A stretch of 37,790 bases of DNA from Calditrichota bacterium (GTDB taxonomy: Bacteria > Calditrichota > Calditrichia > Calditrichales > Calditrichaceae): the NCBI GenBank assembly GCA_024278755.1, contig JAJRSO010000025.1, positions 1 through 37,790 of the forward strand. The letters run 5' to 3'. Position numbers and translations under genes: made by a program. Shown here one piece after another: positions 23,052-32,038 of this stretch; position 1 is the first letter of the stretch, and each line of letters opens with the position of its first letter. The notes under the pieces were generated by a model that made no database searches, was not told where the DNA came from, and saw only the letters and a program-made list of their open reading frames with translations.

Positions 23052-25877
23052 ATGCTTAATGGAAAATATTACGAACTTGCCCAAAGGCTAAAAACGGTTA
23101 TTCCCGAGCGCCGTTTAATCCACGATGATCTGCGTCTGCTGGCTTTCGGCACGGACGCCAGCTTTTACCGGCTGCTACCTAAATTGGTCATAAAAGTACA
23201 CAACGAAGATGAAGCGGTTCAGGTGATTACGAACTGCCATCGCTTGCAGCTTCCGCTCACGATTCGCGCCGCGGGAACCAGTCTTTCCGGGCAGTCGCTT
23301 AGCGATTCGGTGCTGATGCTTTTAGTGCCGTCTAAGTGGCGCAGCTATTCACTGAATAAAGATCAAACGGAAATTACCGCGCAGCCGTCTTTAACGGGCG
23401 CTAAAATGAATCAGATACTGTCCCGTTTTAATAAAAAGATCGGGCCGGATCCGGCCTCCATAAAACACGCCAGTATCGGTGGCATCGTGGCTAATAATGC
23501 GGCCGGAATGGCCAGCGGTATTCGCTGGAACAGTTACAACACAATCACCGGACTGCGTCTGGTTCTGCACGACGGAACGGCGCTGGATACGCGGGATGCC
23601 GATAGCCGTAAGGCGTTTAAAGAAACACATAAAGACATGCTTGGGCAAATTCAGAACCTGGCAAAAGAGGTAGGCCGCAAAAAAGAAATGGCCGCGCGCA
23701 TAAAAGAAAAATTCAATATCAAGAATACGACCGGATACAGCGTAAATGCCTTCATTGATTTTAAGGATCCCATCGATATTCTGATGCACTTGTTGGTGGG
23801 CTCCGAGGGGACTCTGGGTTTTATTTCCGAAATCTCCATCCAGGCCATTGATGATCCGCCTAAGCGGGCCGCCGGTTTGATTTTATTATCTAATATTGCA
23901 GACGCCTGCAACGCGATTCCCATTTTACAAACCTGCCAGGTGGCCACGGCCGAGCTGATGGACCGGGCAGCCTTGAAATCGGTGGAAAACGATCCGGCCA
24001 TGCCCGGCTATCTAAAAACACTTAAAGACGATGTGACGGCGCTATTGGTTGAAACACGCGCTGCAAACGATAAAACGCTGCAAAAACAGGTCGCGGAAAT
24101 AAAACGCAAACTGAAAAAGACCGAATTGGTGCATCCGCTGGAATTTACAACAGACGACAAAGAAATAGACGGATTATGGAGCGTACGTCAGGGCTTATTC
24201 CCTTCTGTATCGGCTGCGCGTGAAAAAGGCACGACGGTTATCATCGAAGATATTGCGGTTCCGCAGCAATTTTTGGCCGCTGCGCTGTTAAAATTACAGA
24301 AACTCTTTACAAAATACGATTATAAGGACGCCATCATCTGGGGGCATGCTTTAGACGGCAATGTGCACTTTATCATTACTCAGAATTTTAGCGATCATCG
24401 GGAAACAGAGCGTTACGAAAAATTTATGTCCGAAGTGGTGGGGATGGTACTGGACGAGTTTAACGGTTCTCTTAAAGCGGAACACGGAACAGGCCGGAAT
24501 ATGGCGCCTTTTGTGGAGCGGGAATGGGGCGCTGAAATTTACCGGGTGATGCAGCAGATAAAACAGATTTTGGATCCAGGAGGTTTGTTTAATCCGGGTG
24601 TGTTATTAAACGATGACCCGCAGCTGCATTTAAAATATTTAAAACCGCTGCCTCCGGCGCACGAACTGGTGGATGCCTGCATCGAGTGCGGTTTCTGTGA
24701 AAATAACTGTGTCTCCCGCGAACTGACGCTTTCACCCAGACAGCGCATTGCCGTGTACCGGGAAATCAGCCGGTTGGAACGCAGCGGGGAAGAACAGCAC
24801 CGTCTGGCACAACTGCGCAAGGATTACGATTATTATGGCAATCAAACCTGCGCCACCGACGGGTTGTGCGCCCTGAGCTGTCCGGTGGGTATTGATACGG
24901 GAAAATTGATTAAGGCCTTGCGGCAAGATCAAACCAGCGCGCGCGCCAAACAGATTGCCGGCTGGGTCGGCGATCATATGGATCGGGTTACGGCCTTTAT
25001 GCGTTTTGGTCTGGGTCTTTTACATTTTAAACAGCAGCTCTTTGGCGATAAAGCATTGGGCGGTGTGCTGCATTTTTTTCGAAAAATATCCGGTAACCGT
25101 CTCCCGCAGTGGACGCCCTATATGCCGGGCGCCGGGAAAGCCCTTAGGCCTATTCCGGTAAATGCGGATAATCCGTTAAAGGTCGTGTACTTTTCCACCT
25201 GTATTAATCGTTCTATGGGTGTGTCCAAAGATTATGACGAAAACGTTACGGTAACGGATAAGACAATCGGCTTGTTAAAAAAAGCGGGCTACGAGGTAAT
25301 TATTCCGGATAGCGTAAATAAGCTCTGCTGCGGGATGGCTTTTGCCAGTAAGGGCCTGATTGAAACGGCCGAACGCAAACAAACCGAATTGGAAGAAGTT
25401 TTGTTAGAGGCCAGCGAAAATGGGAAAATTCCGGTGCTCGTGGATATGAGTCCCTGTTTGTACCATATGAAAGAGACTTTGAATGAACGGCTAAAACTGT
25501 ACGAACCCATTGCCTTTGCCCTTGAATATCTGAGTGATCAATTGGAATTTCATCCAACCGATGAACCGGTGGTCATCTTCTCGGTGTGCAGCGCCAAAAA
25601 AATGGGTCTGGAAGCGGACTTTTTAAAACTGGCTAAAATGTGCTCCACCAATGTCATTGTGAACGAGGCCAATTGCTGCGGCTTTGCCGGCGACCGCGGT
25701 TTTACCTATCCGGAGCTGAACGCGGAAGGTTTAAAAGAGATAAAACAGCAGATTCCGGCCGAAGTGAAACACGGCTATTCCACCAGCCGCACCTGCGAAA
25801 TAGGGCTTACAGAGCACAGCGGTATTTCGTATCAGAATATTTTTTATCTATTGGATAAGGTGACCACAAAAAAGTGA
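23052..25877 (+). CDS. FAD-binding / Fe-S glycolate- or D-lactate-type dehydrogenase (GlcD-GlcF-like fusion)
   Basis: 941 residues. The N-terminal part is a VAO-type FAD domain (IRAAGTSLSGQSLSDSVLM and GPDPASIKHASIGGIVANNA) with the cap domain through about residue 520. Two cysteine clusters follow (CIECGFCENNC at about 543 and the CATDGLCALSCPVG cluster at about 606) for Fe-S binding, then two CCG domains (KLCCGMAFASKG, EANCCGFAGDRGF). The whole is the fused FAD plus Fe-S D-lactate/2-hydroxyacid dehydrogenase type that passes electrons to quinone or a membrane partner. Substrate (D-lactate, glycolate or 2-hydroxyglutarate) cannot be fixed. GAAGGA lies about nine bases before the ATG. No neighbour genes help. 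Confidence 0.92.
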   Translation: MLNGKYYELAQRLKTVIPERRLIHDDLRLLAFGTDASFYRLLPKLVIKVHNEDEAVQVITNCHRLQLPLTIRAAGTSLSGQSLSDSVLMLLVPSKWRSYSLNKDQTEITAQPSLTGAKMNQILSRFNKKIGPDPASIKHASIGGIVANNAAGMASGIRWNSYNTITGLRLVLHDGTALDTRDADSRKAFKETHKDMLGQIQNLAKEVGRKKEMAARIKEKFNIKNTTGYSVNAFIDFKDPIDILMHLLVGSEGTLGFISEISIQAIDDPPKRAAGLILLSNIADACNAIPILQTCQVATAELMDRAALKSVENDPAMPGYLKTLKDDVTALLVETRAANDKTLQKQVAEIKRKLKKTELVHPLEFTTDDKEIDGLWSVRQGLFPSVSAAREKGTTVIIEDIAVPQQFLAAALLKLQKLFTKYDYKDAIIWGHALDGNVHFIITQNFSDHRETERYEKFMSEVVGMVLDEFNGSLKAEHGTGRNMAPFVEREWGAEIYRVMQQIKQILDPGGLFNPGVLLNDDPQLHLKYLKPLPPAHELVDACIECGFCENNCVSRELTLSPRQRIAVYREISRLERSGEEQHRLAQLRKDYDYYGNQTCATDGLCALSCPVGIDTGKLIKALRQDQTSARAKQIAGWVGDHMDRVTAFMRFGLGLLHFKQQLFGDKALGGVLHFFRKISGNRLPQWTPYMPGAGKALRPIPVNADNPLKVVYFSTCINRSMGVSKDYDENVTVTDKTIGLLKKAGYEVIIPDSVNKLCCGMAFASKGLIETAERKQTELEEVLLEASENGKIPVLVDMSPCLYHMKETLNERLKLYEPIAFALEYLSDQLEFHPTDEPVVIFSVCSAKKMGLEADFLKLAKMCSTNVIVNEANCCGFAGDRGFTYPELNAEGLKEIKQQIPAEVKHGYSTSRTCEIGLTEHSGISYQNIFYLLDKVTTKK

Positions 25878-25903
25878 GTGGAGGAACTCAATAGTCCATA
25901 TTC

Positions 25904-26103
25904 CAACAGAGAATTACCAATTACCAAGTACTTGCAAAAGATGGGTGTTGGGCATTCTCTGATGATTATCGAATGTTCCTATTCTAATGCAAAATAAAAT
26001 ATATTTTTCTTCGTGTATTTCTTCGTGTATTTCTTCGTGGTACTTAGTGAAAAAGAATTGACGAGAAAAAATAAACACAACGAATCCTTAAAAGCTCCGC
26101 GGC
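25904..26103. repeat. Diverged dispersed repeat, copy B
   Basis: Matches copy A at 21095-21300 in order of words. The core CTTCGTGTATTT is tandemly duplicated here (26009-26034), followed by CTTCGTGGTACTTAGTGAAAAA. The right end runs into the last codons of the radical SAM gene (stop at 26088), whose C-terminal residues may therefore derive from the repeat. Confidence 0.6.
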
Positions 26104-27110
26104 AATACAGTGGATTTTCCATCTTTTCTAAAGGGGTGTCCTTTGCTGTAAAAATCGGGGCGATAGGTTTCGGGGGCGGTCATTTCCTGGATAAAGCCAT
26201 CTTCTAATCCTGCTTTTTTTAGCGCATTTTCTGCGGCAAGATATTCTGTGTAATTTATTTTTCGATTGAGCAGCGGCGTATCTTTTGCCTTGTGATCCGG
26301 ATAGTATTGCGACATCAAACTTACCGCAACATCTTTCCCGAGCGTTTCCGCGATCCATTTTAGTGTTTGTGTTGTGTCCGCCAGATCGTTTGGCAAAACT
26401 AAATGACGAATAAGCAGCCCACGATACGCCAATCCGTTTTCATCCGATTGTAACGAGCCCACCTGCCGGTACATTTCTTTGAGAGCGGCCCGGGCATAAA
26501 TGGAATAGCCCGGAGCACGGGAGTATTTCACGCCGTTGCGGTCGTCGGAATATTTAAAATCCGGCAGATAAATATCTACAATTCCGTCCAGCAATTTCAG
26601 GGAAGAAAGCGCGTCGTAGGCATTGGTGTTGTAAACAACGGGCAAATGCAGACCAAGGGGGATCGCCTCGTAAATAATGCGTACCATTTGCGGAACGAAG
26701 TGGGCAGGAGATACAAAATTAATATTGTGTACACCCATTTCATCCTGCTGGCGCACGATCTCTCTGGCCGCTTCAGAAAAGTCCATTTCGGAAGTCTTAA
26801 AAAAAGCACGTTCCTGGCTAATCTGCCAATTCTGGCAGTAAAGGCAGCGCAGGTTACAGCTGCCGAAAAAAACGGTACCCGAACCGTTGCTTCCGGAGAG
26901 AACCGGCTCCTCCCCGTGATGATCGCAGATGGAAGAAATATAGGGTTTGTATCCGGAAAGACAGAAACCGTGCTTGCCTTCGAGCCGGTTTACCTTGCAA
27001 CTCCGCGGACAAACGGTGCAGGAAGCCAGTTTCTCTTCCAGCGCTTCGAGACGCTTGTTCAGCGTTCCGTCTTCGTACAGTTTTAAATAGGGCGGTTTAT
27101 ATAGAGTCAT
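26088..27110 (-). CDS. PflX-like radical SAM protein (COG1313 type)
   Basis: 340 residues. The radical SAM Cys triad is CNLRCLYCQNW (about 88-98). Upstream lies an extra Cys cluster CTVCPRSCKVN...GFC, which together with the N-terminal EKLAS segment is the layout of the PflX/COG1313 group related to pyruvate-formate-lyase activases. The protein should bind a 4Fe-4S cluster and cleave SAM; target unknown. No glycyl-radical enzyme gene is visible nearby, so an activase role is not supported by context. The C-terminal KSTVLPRSF reads into repeat DNA. Start ATG at 27110 has no strong ribosome site. Confidence 0.87.
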   Translation of the reverse strand: MTLYKPPYLKLYEDGTLNKRLEALEEKLASCTVCPRSCKVNRLEGKHGFCLSGYKPYISSICDHHGEEPVLSGSNGSGTVFFGSCNLRCLYCQNWQISQERAFFKTSEMDFSEAAREIVRQQDEMGVHNINFVSPAHFVPQMVRIIYEAIPLGLHLPVVYNTNAYDALSSLKLLDGIVDIYLPDFKYSDDRNGVKYSRAPGYSIYARAALKEMYRQVGSLQSDENGLAYRGLLIRHLVLPNDLADTTQTLKWIAETLGKDVAVSLMSQYYPDHKAKDTPLLNRKINYTEYLAAENALKKAGLEDGFIQEMTAPETYRPDFYSKGHPFRKDGKSTVLPRSF

Positions 27111-27119
27111 TGCAAAATA

Positions 27120-27245
27120 TCCAAAGTAGGCACTTGGTAATAAAACATTTGGTAATTGAAATTTCGCTGCTGAATATTGATTTTTTCATATTTTCGCTAA
27201 ATCTTTTTCACGAAACACCACGAAGCAAAACAAACGAAGAGAAAA
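27120..27245. repeat. Dispersed repeat, inverted partial copy C
   Basis: Contains TTTTTCACGAAACACCACGAAGC (27207 on) which is the reverse complement of the GCTTCGTGGTGTTTCGTGAAAAA type core of copies A and B, preceded by ACTTGGTAAT / TTTGGTAATTG direct repeats. It is part of the 377-base gap between the radical SAM and acid phosphatase genes, which contains no gene. Confidence 0.5.
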
Positions 27246-27360
27246 ATAGGATTCTCTTGCACAAAAAATTAATGATTATGTTTTAAACTAAGCAATATTT
27301 GTATAACTTGACATTCTAACACACCCCCTGCGAAGATCACTTGCACTACTGGCAGGCCTT

Positions 27361-27390
27361 ATTCCCCTCTCTTTCAAAAGAGAGGGGAAT
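27361..27390. repeat. Perfect 14-bp hairpin
   Basis: ATTCCCCTCTCTTT (27361-27374) and its exact complement (27377-27390) with a two-base centre. It lies downstream of the acid phosphatase gene on the minus strand, but no T tract follows. It resembles a dispersed palindromic element more than a terminator; a terminator or RNA-stability role is possible. Confidence 0.55.
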
Positions 27391-27487
27391 AAAGGGGAGT
27401 CGTTATTTGAAACATTTTATCTATCAACAAGCTGTTTTTACTTAAATTAAACGAACATTTACTGAGCAAAGGATATAATCATTAAAA

Positions 27488-28300
27488 CTATTCCACCAAT
27501 CGGCTGCGTTTTATTTTTAATTTTTCGGACTGCGGTAATTTGTAATTGTAGTCAAATAAGGCGCTTTCCCAATCGCCGTAAGAAGGGTTGGGCAAAATAA
27601 TCCACTTGCTTCCCCAATGAGATTGATAAACCCGTACCAGCGAATCCCGCTTTACCTGCGAAGCGTGCGTGAATCCGCTAAAGCAATCGCCGGCATTGTC
27701 GCCAATCAACAGTAAGATACGGAAACGCTTTGCGATTTCTGCCCGACGCTTGCCTTTATCGGAAGAATCTGTACGTGGCAAAATCGTTTCTATTTCTTTT
27801 TCCAAAGGGAAACCAAGCCGTCTTAAGTTCTTCCGTGTGTCTTCTTTTTGCGCATTGCCTCGGTTGGTTACGTAAAAAATGGTCACTCCTTTTTTACGGG
27901 CGGCGGTACAGAATTTTAACGCGCCCGGAACGATTCCGGCCCGGGCTTCTTTGCACCAGGCGGCAAAGGATTCGGATGTATATGAACGCCCGCTGTTAAT
28001 AAGTTGCGCTTCGTAGGCAGAATTATCCAACACGGTTTCATCCACATCTAAAATTACAGCAGGGGGCAGATTTTGATAGTCACCGTTTTGTTCCGTTGCG
28101 GCCGTCCAGTTTTTATCGGCCAACGCCCGTTCCAAATGGATAGCGGCATTATTGTATATTTGCAGGGTAAGCGCCTTGTATTCCGCCGATTGCTGCATAT
28201 ACAACACGGCGTTCAATAGGGGATTGGTTTCTTCGCTATCCGTTTTTTGACAGGAAAAGAGCGCTAAAAAGACGACTAATAAAAATGTAATTTTTTTCAT
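27488..28300 (-). CDS. Class-C (P4-type) HAD acid phosphatase / 5'-nucleotidase lipoprotein
   Basis: About 270 residues. Signal peptide ends in ALFSC, a lipobox. HAD motif I is VILDVDETVLDNS, the signature of the lipoprotein e(P4)/class C acid phosphatase family; motif II is FYVTNR and motif IV GDNAGD. These outer-membrane lipoproteins dephosphorylate nucleotides (in Haemophilus also NMN) at the cell surface, giving nucleosides for uptake. I chose ATG at 28300 with GAGGAAAAT upstream; the ATG at 28318 puts five residues before the signal peptide without a ribosome site. The methyltransferase gene is 34 bases upstream. Confidence 0.92.
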   Translation of the reverse strand: MKKITFLLVVFLALFSCQKTDSEETNPLLNAVLYMQQSAEYKALTLQIYNNAAIHLERALADKNWTAATEQNGDYQNLPPAVILDVDETVLDNSAYEAQLINSGRSYTSESFAAWCKEARAGIVPGALKFCTAARKKGVTIFYVTNRGNAQKEDTRKNLRRLGFPLEKEIETILPRTDSSDKGKRRAEIAKRFRILLLIGDNAGDCFSGFTHASQVKRDSLVRVYQSHWGSKWIILPNPSYGDWESALFDYNYKLPQSEKLKIKRSRLVE

Positions 28301-28334
28301 ATTTTCCTCATGATTCATTAAAGGTTACTATCTT

Positions 28335-29006
28335 TTAGGCAATTATCTCACAAAATACGGAAGAATTATCAACTTCGAAAACGGTTACTTCATTCTCTAA
28401 ATTTTCGGTTAACTTGTAAAAATCCGTTTCACTAAATGTTGTCGCCCTAAAACCATCTTTACAAACGATTGTTCCGTTCATGGTTTGAGCAAAGTCAATC
28501 TCGCCAATGAGACCCTTTTGTGATTGAATTCGAAACCAGTCTAACCGGGCGTCCCAAATTTTATCGGAATAGCTTGAAAAGAGAATTCTCCCGCCCGGTT
28601 TGGTTACCCGGAGCGCTTCTTTAATCAACTGAACCGGTTCTTCCTTAAATGCCGAAATCCCATTTTGAATGCAAAACACAAGATCAAATGTATGGATCGC
28701 AAATCCGAGGTTCGCGGCGTTCATCTGAGCCAGATTAAACGTTTCTTCCTTTAGATATTTTGTTTGCGCATATTGCAAATTTGCAAAGGAAATATCAATG
28801 CCAAAGATATTTTTTGTTTGTAAAGACAGGCGGTTAAAAACTCGTCCGTATCCGCAGCCAAGGTCTAAAACAAAATCATCCTGCTGTAGTCTATGTAACA
28901 CCGTGTCTGTTTCGGCCGTCTGATATTGTTTAATGCGTTCCGGAGCTATTATATAACAGCGCTGTAAACGCTTAGCCGATAGTTTTTGTGTGTAATAATT
29001 TGACAT
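28335..29006 (-). CDS. Class I SAM-dependent methyltransferase
   Basis: 223 residues with motif I VLDLGCGYGR (about residues 47-56), the acidic end of strand 2 in IFGIDIS, motif around FDLVFCIQNG, and the KPGGRILFSS block of class I (type 11/25) methyltransferases. The small-molecule or protein substrate is unknown. It overlaps neither neighbour, but sits 49 bases after the YkgJ-type gene and 34 before the acid phosphatase, all on the minus strand, so the three may share a transcript. Confidence 0.87.
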   Translation of the reverse strand: MSNYYTQKLSAKRLQRCYIIAPERIKQYQTAETDTVLHRLQQDDFVLDLGCGYGRVFNRLSLQTKNIFGIDISFANLQYAQTKYLKEETFNLAQMNAANLGFAIHTFDLVFCIQNGISAFKEEPVQLIKEALRVTKPGGRILFSSYSDKIWDARLDWFRIQSQKGLIGEIDFAQTMNGTIVCKDGFRATTFSETDFYKLTENLENEVTVFEVDNSSVFCEIIA

Positions 29007-29055
29007 CGATCCGCGATCCGGACAAAATTAAAAAATTGGTCTGCCACAGGTCTGT

Positions 29056-29481
29056 TCAGCGCTCGGAATCCAGATCCTTTCCTTTCAAAATGGCCGCTAT
29101 TTCTTCCGTAGAAAAAAGACGGCCTTTGCCGATTCCGGGGCACATCTGTTTGGTCAGCGCCCAGCGTTCGTTTGTTTTCATATTTTCCGGCCAGAACGGA
29201 TAGGTGCGGCACTGTTTGGGACGTACGGGATAAACGGTACATTTCCCGTCTTCAAGAAAAATACAATTTTCCTCCGGGCCGTCCACCAGGGCCAGTTTCT
29301 CATCGATCCAGCGCACAAACCAGTTAAGAAATAAATCTTCACCGGTCTCCATAAAACGAGCAATGGCCGCGGCTTCATCTTCGGTTAAATAGACATAACC
29401 ACCGGAAAGCCGACAGCAATTGCTGCAACCGTTTATGCATTCGAATCGTATTTTCAGTTGTTCTGTCTTTATGATTTTCAT
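29056..29481 (-). CDS. YkgJ-family cysteine-cluster protein
   Basis: About 141 residues. The Cys pattern FECINGCSNCCRLSGG near the N-terminus and CIFLEDGKCTVYPVRPKQC in the middle match the YkgJ/CxxCxxCC family, thought to bind Zn or Fe-S. The family has no agreed function. I prefer ATG at 29481 (KIIKTEQLKIRFEC) because homologous patterns begin shortly before the first Cys; the ATG at 29523 adds a hydrophobic leader without a ribosome site. It is the first gene of a minus-strand trio and diverges from the gluzincin-like gene. Confidence 0.83.
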   Translation of the reverse strand: MKIIKTEQLKIRFECINGCSNCCRLSGGYVYLTEDEAAAIARFMETGEDLFLNWFVRWIDEKLALVDGPEENCIFLEDGKCTVYPVRPKQCRTYPFWPENMKTNERWALTKQMCPGIGKGRLFSTEEIAAILKGKDLDSER

Positions 29482-29611
29482 AATCAAAGATACTGGGAAA
29501 ATGGTATAAGACGCAATATGCACAGCGATTCGGCAGCCTAAAAAAACATTTTTATGAATCGCCGTTACCGTTTAACTTATACAAAGTACAATAAACCAAT
29601 CCGGGTTCGAT

Positions 29612-30562
29612 TTGTTAAAACTACCTAAAACCATTATATTCGCTGCCTTTATAGTCGTTACCGTTTGTTCTTTGAAAAACGTTGCCGCTTCACACCTGCA
29701 AAGCATGAACGGAAGATATGATTTTGTATTCGATCCCTCCGATAGCCTTTTGGTTTATAAACTAACCGATCGGATGAAACCGGCGCTTAAACGGCTGGGG
29801 GATTTTTTCGGGAGGGAGTCGGGCAGTGTCATTACTATTTTTATAACACAATCCGAGGCTGATTACCGCAGGCGTACCCACAATGCCTTGCCCGAATGGA
29901 GTCAGGCGGCCGCCTTTCCCGGACAGCGTATTATTGTCTTACGTCTTGCCAGTGCCGAAGAGATTGCATCGGCGCCGCAAACGCTGACGCACGAACTGGT
30001 ACATATTCATATTGCCGAAAAAGTGCTATCGGGACGCATGCCGGTTTGGCTGAATGAAGGGCTGGCGCAGTATCTGAGTGAAAAAAAACTAAATATTAAT
30101 GATAAAGTGCTGTTGGCCAATGCTCTTGCTTTAAAAAAAATACCGCCTCTTTCCGCGCTTGATTCGCTGTTGTCTTTTGGTCCGCAAAAGGCGAAACTGG
30201 CCTATGTTCAGGCGCTTTCGGCGGTCTCCTATTTTGTGAATGCGAACAGCGAAAAACAGTTAAGCGAACTGATTACGGCGCTGGCCCTGCATCACTCCAT
30301 AAACGATGCCTTTAAGGCGGTCAGCGGACTGGATTTTATTGATTTTGAAATTAACTGGTATGAAGATATTCAGAGTAAATATCGCTTTTTAGTGGTTTTA
30401 AATCTCGATAATTTTTTATGGTTAAGCATGGGGCTTTTGGCGCTCGTAGCTATTTTTGCGGTGCGCCGCCGTAACCGAAAAAAAGTGGAAGGCTGGGAAA
30501 ATGACGAGATGCAAATGGACGCATTGGATACGTTTGATGAACACTTCCCGTCCGATTCGTAA
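29612..30562 (+). CDS. Membrane-anchored gluzincin-like metalloprotease
   Basis: 316 residues. A signal/anchor segment (TIIFAAFIVVTVCSL) at the N-terminus, then an exported domain with HELVHIHIAE (zinc site HExxH) and the third ligand in WLNEGLAQYLSE, the peptidase MA-like arrangement. A C-terminal membrane helix (FLWLSMGLLALVAIFAV) followed by Arg/Lys and an acidic tail anchors it with the protease domain outside. Substrate unknown. The only sensible start is TTG at 29612, with no ribosome site, so the start is less certain. It runs toward the arginine decarboxylase gene 36 bases downstream. Confidence 0.8.
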   Translation: MLKLPKTIIFAAFIVVTVCSLKNVAASHLQSMNGRYDFVFDPSDSLLVYKLTDRMKPALKRLGDFFGRESGSVITIFITQSEADYRRRTHNALPEWSQAAAFPGQRIIVLRLASAEEIASAPQTLTHELVHIHIAEKVLSGRMPVWLNEGLAQYLSEKKLNINDKVLLANALALKKIPPLSALDSLLSFGPQKAKLAYVQALSAVSYFVNANSEKQLSELITALALHHSINDAFKAVSGLDFIDFEINWYEDIQSKYRFLVVLNLDNFLWLSMGLLALVAIFAVRRRNRKKVEGWENDEMQMDALDTFDEHFPSDS

Positions 30563-30598
30563 AAGCCATAAATTTGAACAATAACAGGAAATAGTAAA

Positions 30599-31144
30599 AT
30601 GTATGTACCAAAAAAGATTTTTCTTACCCACGGGGCGGGAATTCATAAAGAAAAATTAACCAGCTTCGAAATGGCCCTGCGTAACGCCGGTATCGGTCCG
30701 TTTAACCTTGTGGCTGTGTCCAGTATTTATCCGGCTGGTTGTGAACTGGTAAGCCGGGAAGAAGGACTGAAAAAACTGACGCCGGGACAGATTGTGCATG
30801 CAGTGTACAGCCGAAACGAAACCAATGAAGCCGGACGAATGATTACGGCCTCTGTCGGTTTGGCCATCCCCAAAGATACCCGCGCTTACGGTTATTTGAG
30901 CGAGCATCACGGTTACTGCGAAACGCAGACCCAGTCCGGCGACTATGCCGAAGACCTGGCGGCCGAAATGCTGGCCACTATTTTGGGGGTGGAATTTGAT
31001 CCCGATCTCAGCTGGGACGAAAAACGAAATCTATGGAAAATTTCCAATAAAATCGTACACTCCCAAAATGTAACACAATCCGCTGTTGGGCAGAGTGGAA
31101 AACTCTGGACGACGGTAGTGGCAGCCGCTATTTTATTGCCGTAG
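30599..31144 (+). CDS. pdaD: Pyruvoyl-dependent arginine decarboxylase (PdaD type)
   Basis: 181 residues. The self-cleavage site is the Ser-Ser of VAVSSIYP (residues 41-42): cleavage there makes the beta and alpha chains and converts the second Ser to the pyruvoyl group. The flanks ([28 protein letters not shown]-like EMLATILG) match the archaeal-type PvlArgDC. The enzyme turns arginine into agmatine and CO2. AGGAAA lies nine bases before the ATG. Agmatinase is encoded 48 bases downstream, so the pair makes putrescine by the agmatine route. Confidence 0.95.
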   Translation: MYVPKKIFLTHGAGIHKEKLTSFEMALRNAGIGPFNLVAVSSIYPAGCELVSREEGLKKLTPGQIVHAVYSRNETNEAGRMITASVGLAIPKDTRAYGYLSEHHGYCETQTQSGDYAEDLAAEMLATILGVEFDPDLSWDEKRNLWKISNKIVHSQNVTQSAVGQSGKLWTTVVAAAILLP

Positions 31145-31192
31145 TTTTTCTGCCTGTCACAAGAGGGTAATCATAAAAACCAAAAGTGAAAA

Positions 31193-32038
31193 ATGGATTT
31201 TTTAGGGATCGAAGAAAAATACAGTGCCTATAAAAATGCGCAAACGGTTATTTTACCATTGCCTTACGAGCAGACCACCAGCTATATGCCCGGCGCCGCA
31301 AACGGGCCGCAGGCCATTATTGATGCTTCGGCCTATGTGGAATTATATGATGAAGAGCTGGACGGGGAAGTCTATCGAAGCGGTGTGCATACGCTGCCGC
31401 CGCTTATGTTTTCCGGAGAGCCCGAAACCGATTTTAAAAAAATTACTGCGCACTGCTTGCAACTACTTGACGATAATAAATTTATCGTCAGTCTTGGAGG
31501 CGAACATTCGCTTTCCTTTCCGCTGGTTCGCGCGTTTAATGAACACCTTGGGGGATTGTCTGTTTTACAGCTCGACGCCCACTCCGATCTGCGCGCGTCG
31601 TACGAGGGTTCCATCTATTCCCACGCGTCGGTTATGCGCCGTATTTTTGAGATAAACCGGAATATTGTACAAATCGGAATTCGTTCGCAATGCAAGGAGG
31701 AAGCGGATTTTATCCGGCAACATAAAATACACACTTTTTTTGCGCATCAGATGCAGCAGAAGGGATTTCCTCCGGCGGCAATAGACATCCTTTCGGAAAA
31801 TGTGTATTTAACCATTGACGTCGATTTTTTTGATCCGTCCATTATGCCGGCAACGGGAACACCGGAACCGGGCGGCTTTTTATGGAATGAAACGCTTGCT
31901 TTTTTAAAAGAGGTCTTTAAAACTAAAAATGTGGTCGGAATGGATGTGGTGGAACTGAGTCCGCAACCGGGCCTGGTGCATCCGGATTTCCTCGCGGCAA
32001 AACTGATTTATAAATTACTGGCCTATAAGTTCTTATAA
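31193..32038 (+). CDS. speB: Agmatinase
   Basis: 281 residues of the ureohydrolase family. Mn2+-binding motifs are visible in order: GGEHSLSF, LDAHSDLR, SHASVMRR and TIDVDFFDPSIMPATGTPEPGG. The enzyme hydrolyses agmatine to putrescine and urea. Placement right after pdaD makes agmatinase a better call than arginase or guanidinobutyrase. Start is the ATG at 31193 (the upstream AAAGTGAAAA is a weak site). Its TAA is directly followed by the ATG of the CtpA-type protease, so the three genes form a unit. Confidence 0.93.
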   Translation: MDFLGIEEKYSAYKNAQTVILPLPYEQTTSYMPGAANGPQAIIDASAYVELYDEELDGEVYRSGVHTLPPLMFSGEPETDFKKITAHCLQLLDDNKFIVSLGGEHSLSFPLVRAFNEHLGGLSVLQLDAHSDLRASYEGSIYSHASVMRRIFEINRNIVQIGIRSQCKEEADFIRQHKIHTFFAHQMQQKGFPPAAIDILSENVYLTIDVDFFDPSIMPATGTPEPGGFLWNETLAFLKEVFKTKNVVGMDVVELSPQPGLVHPDFLAAKLIYKLLAYKFL

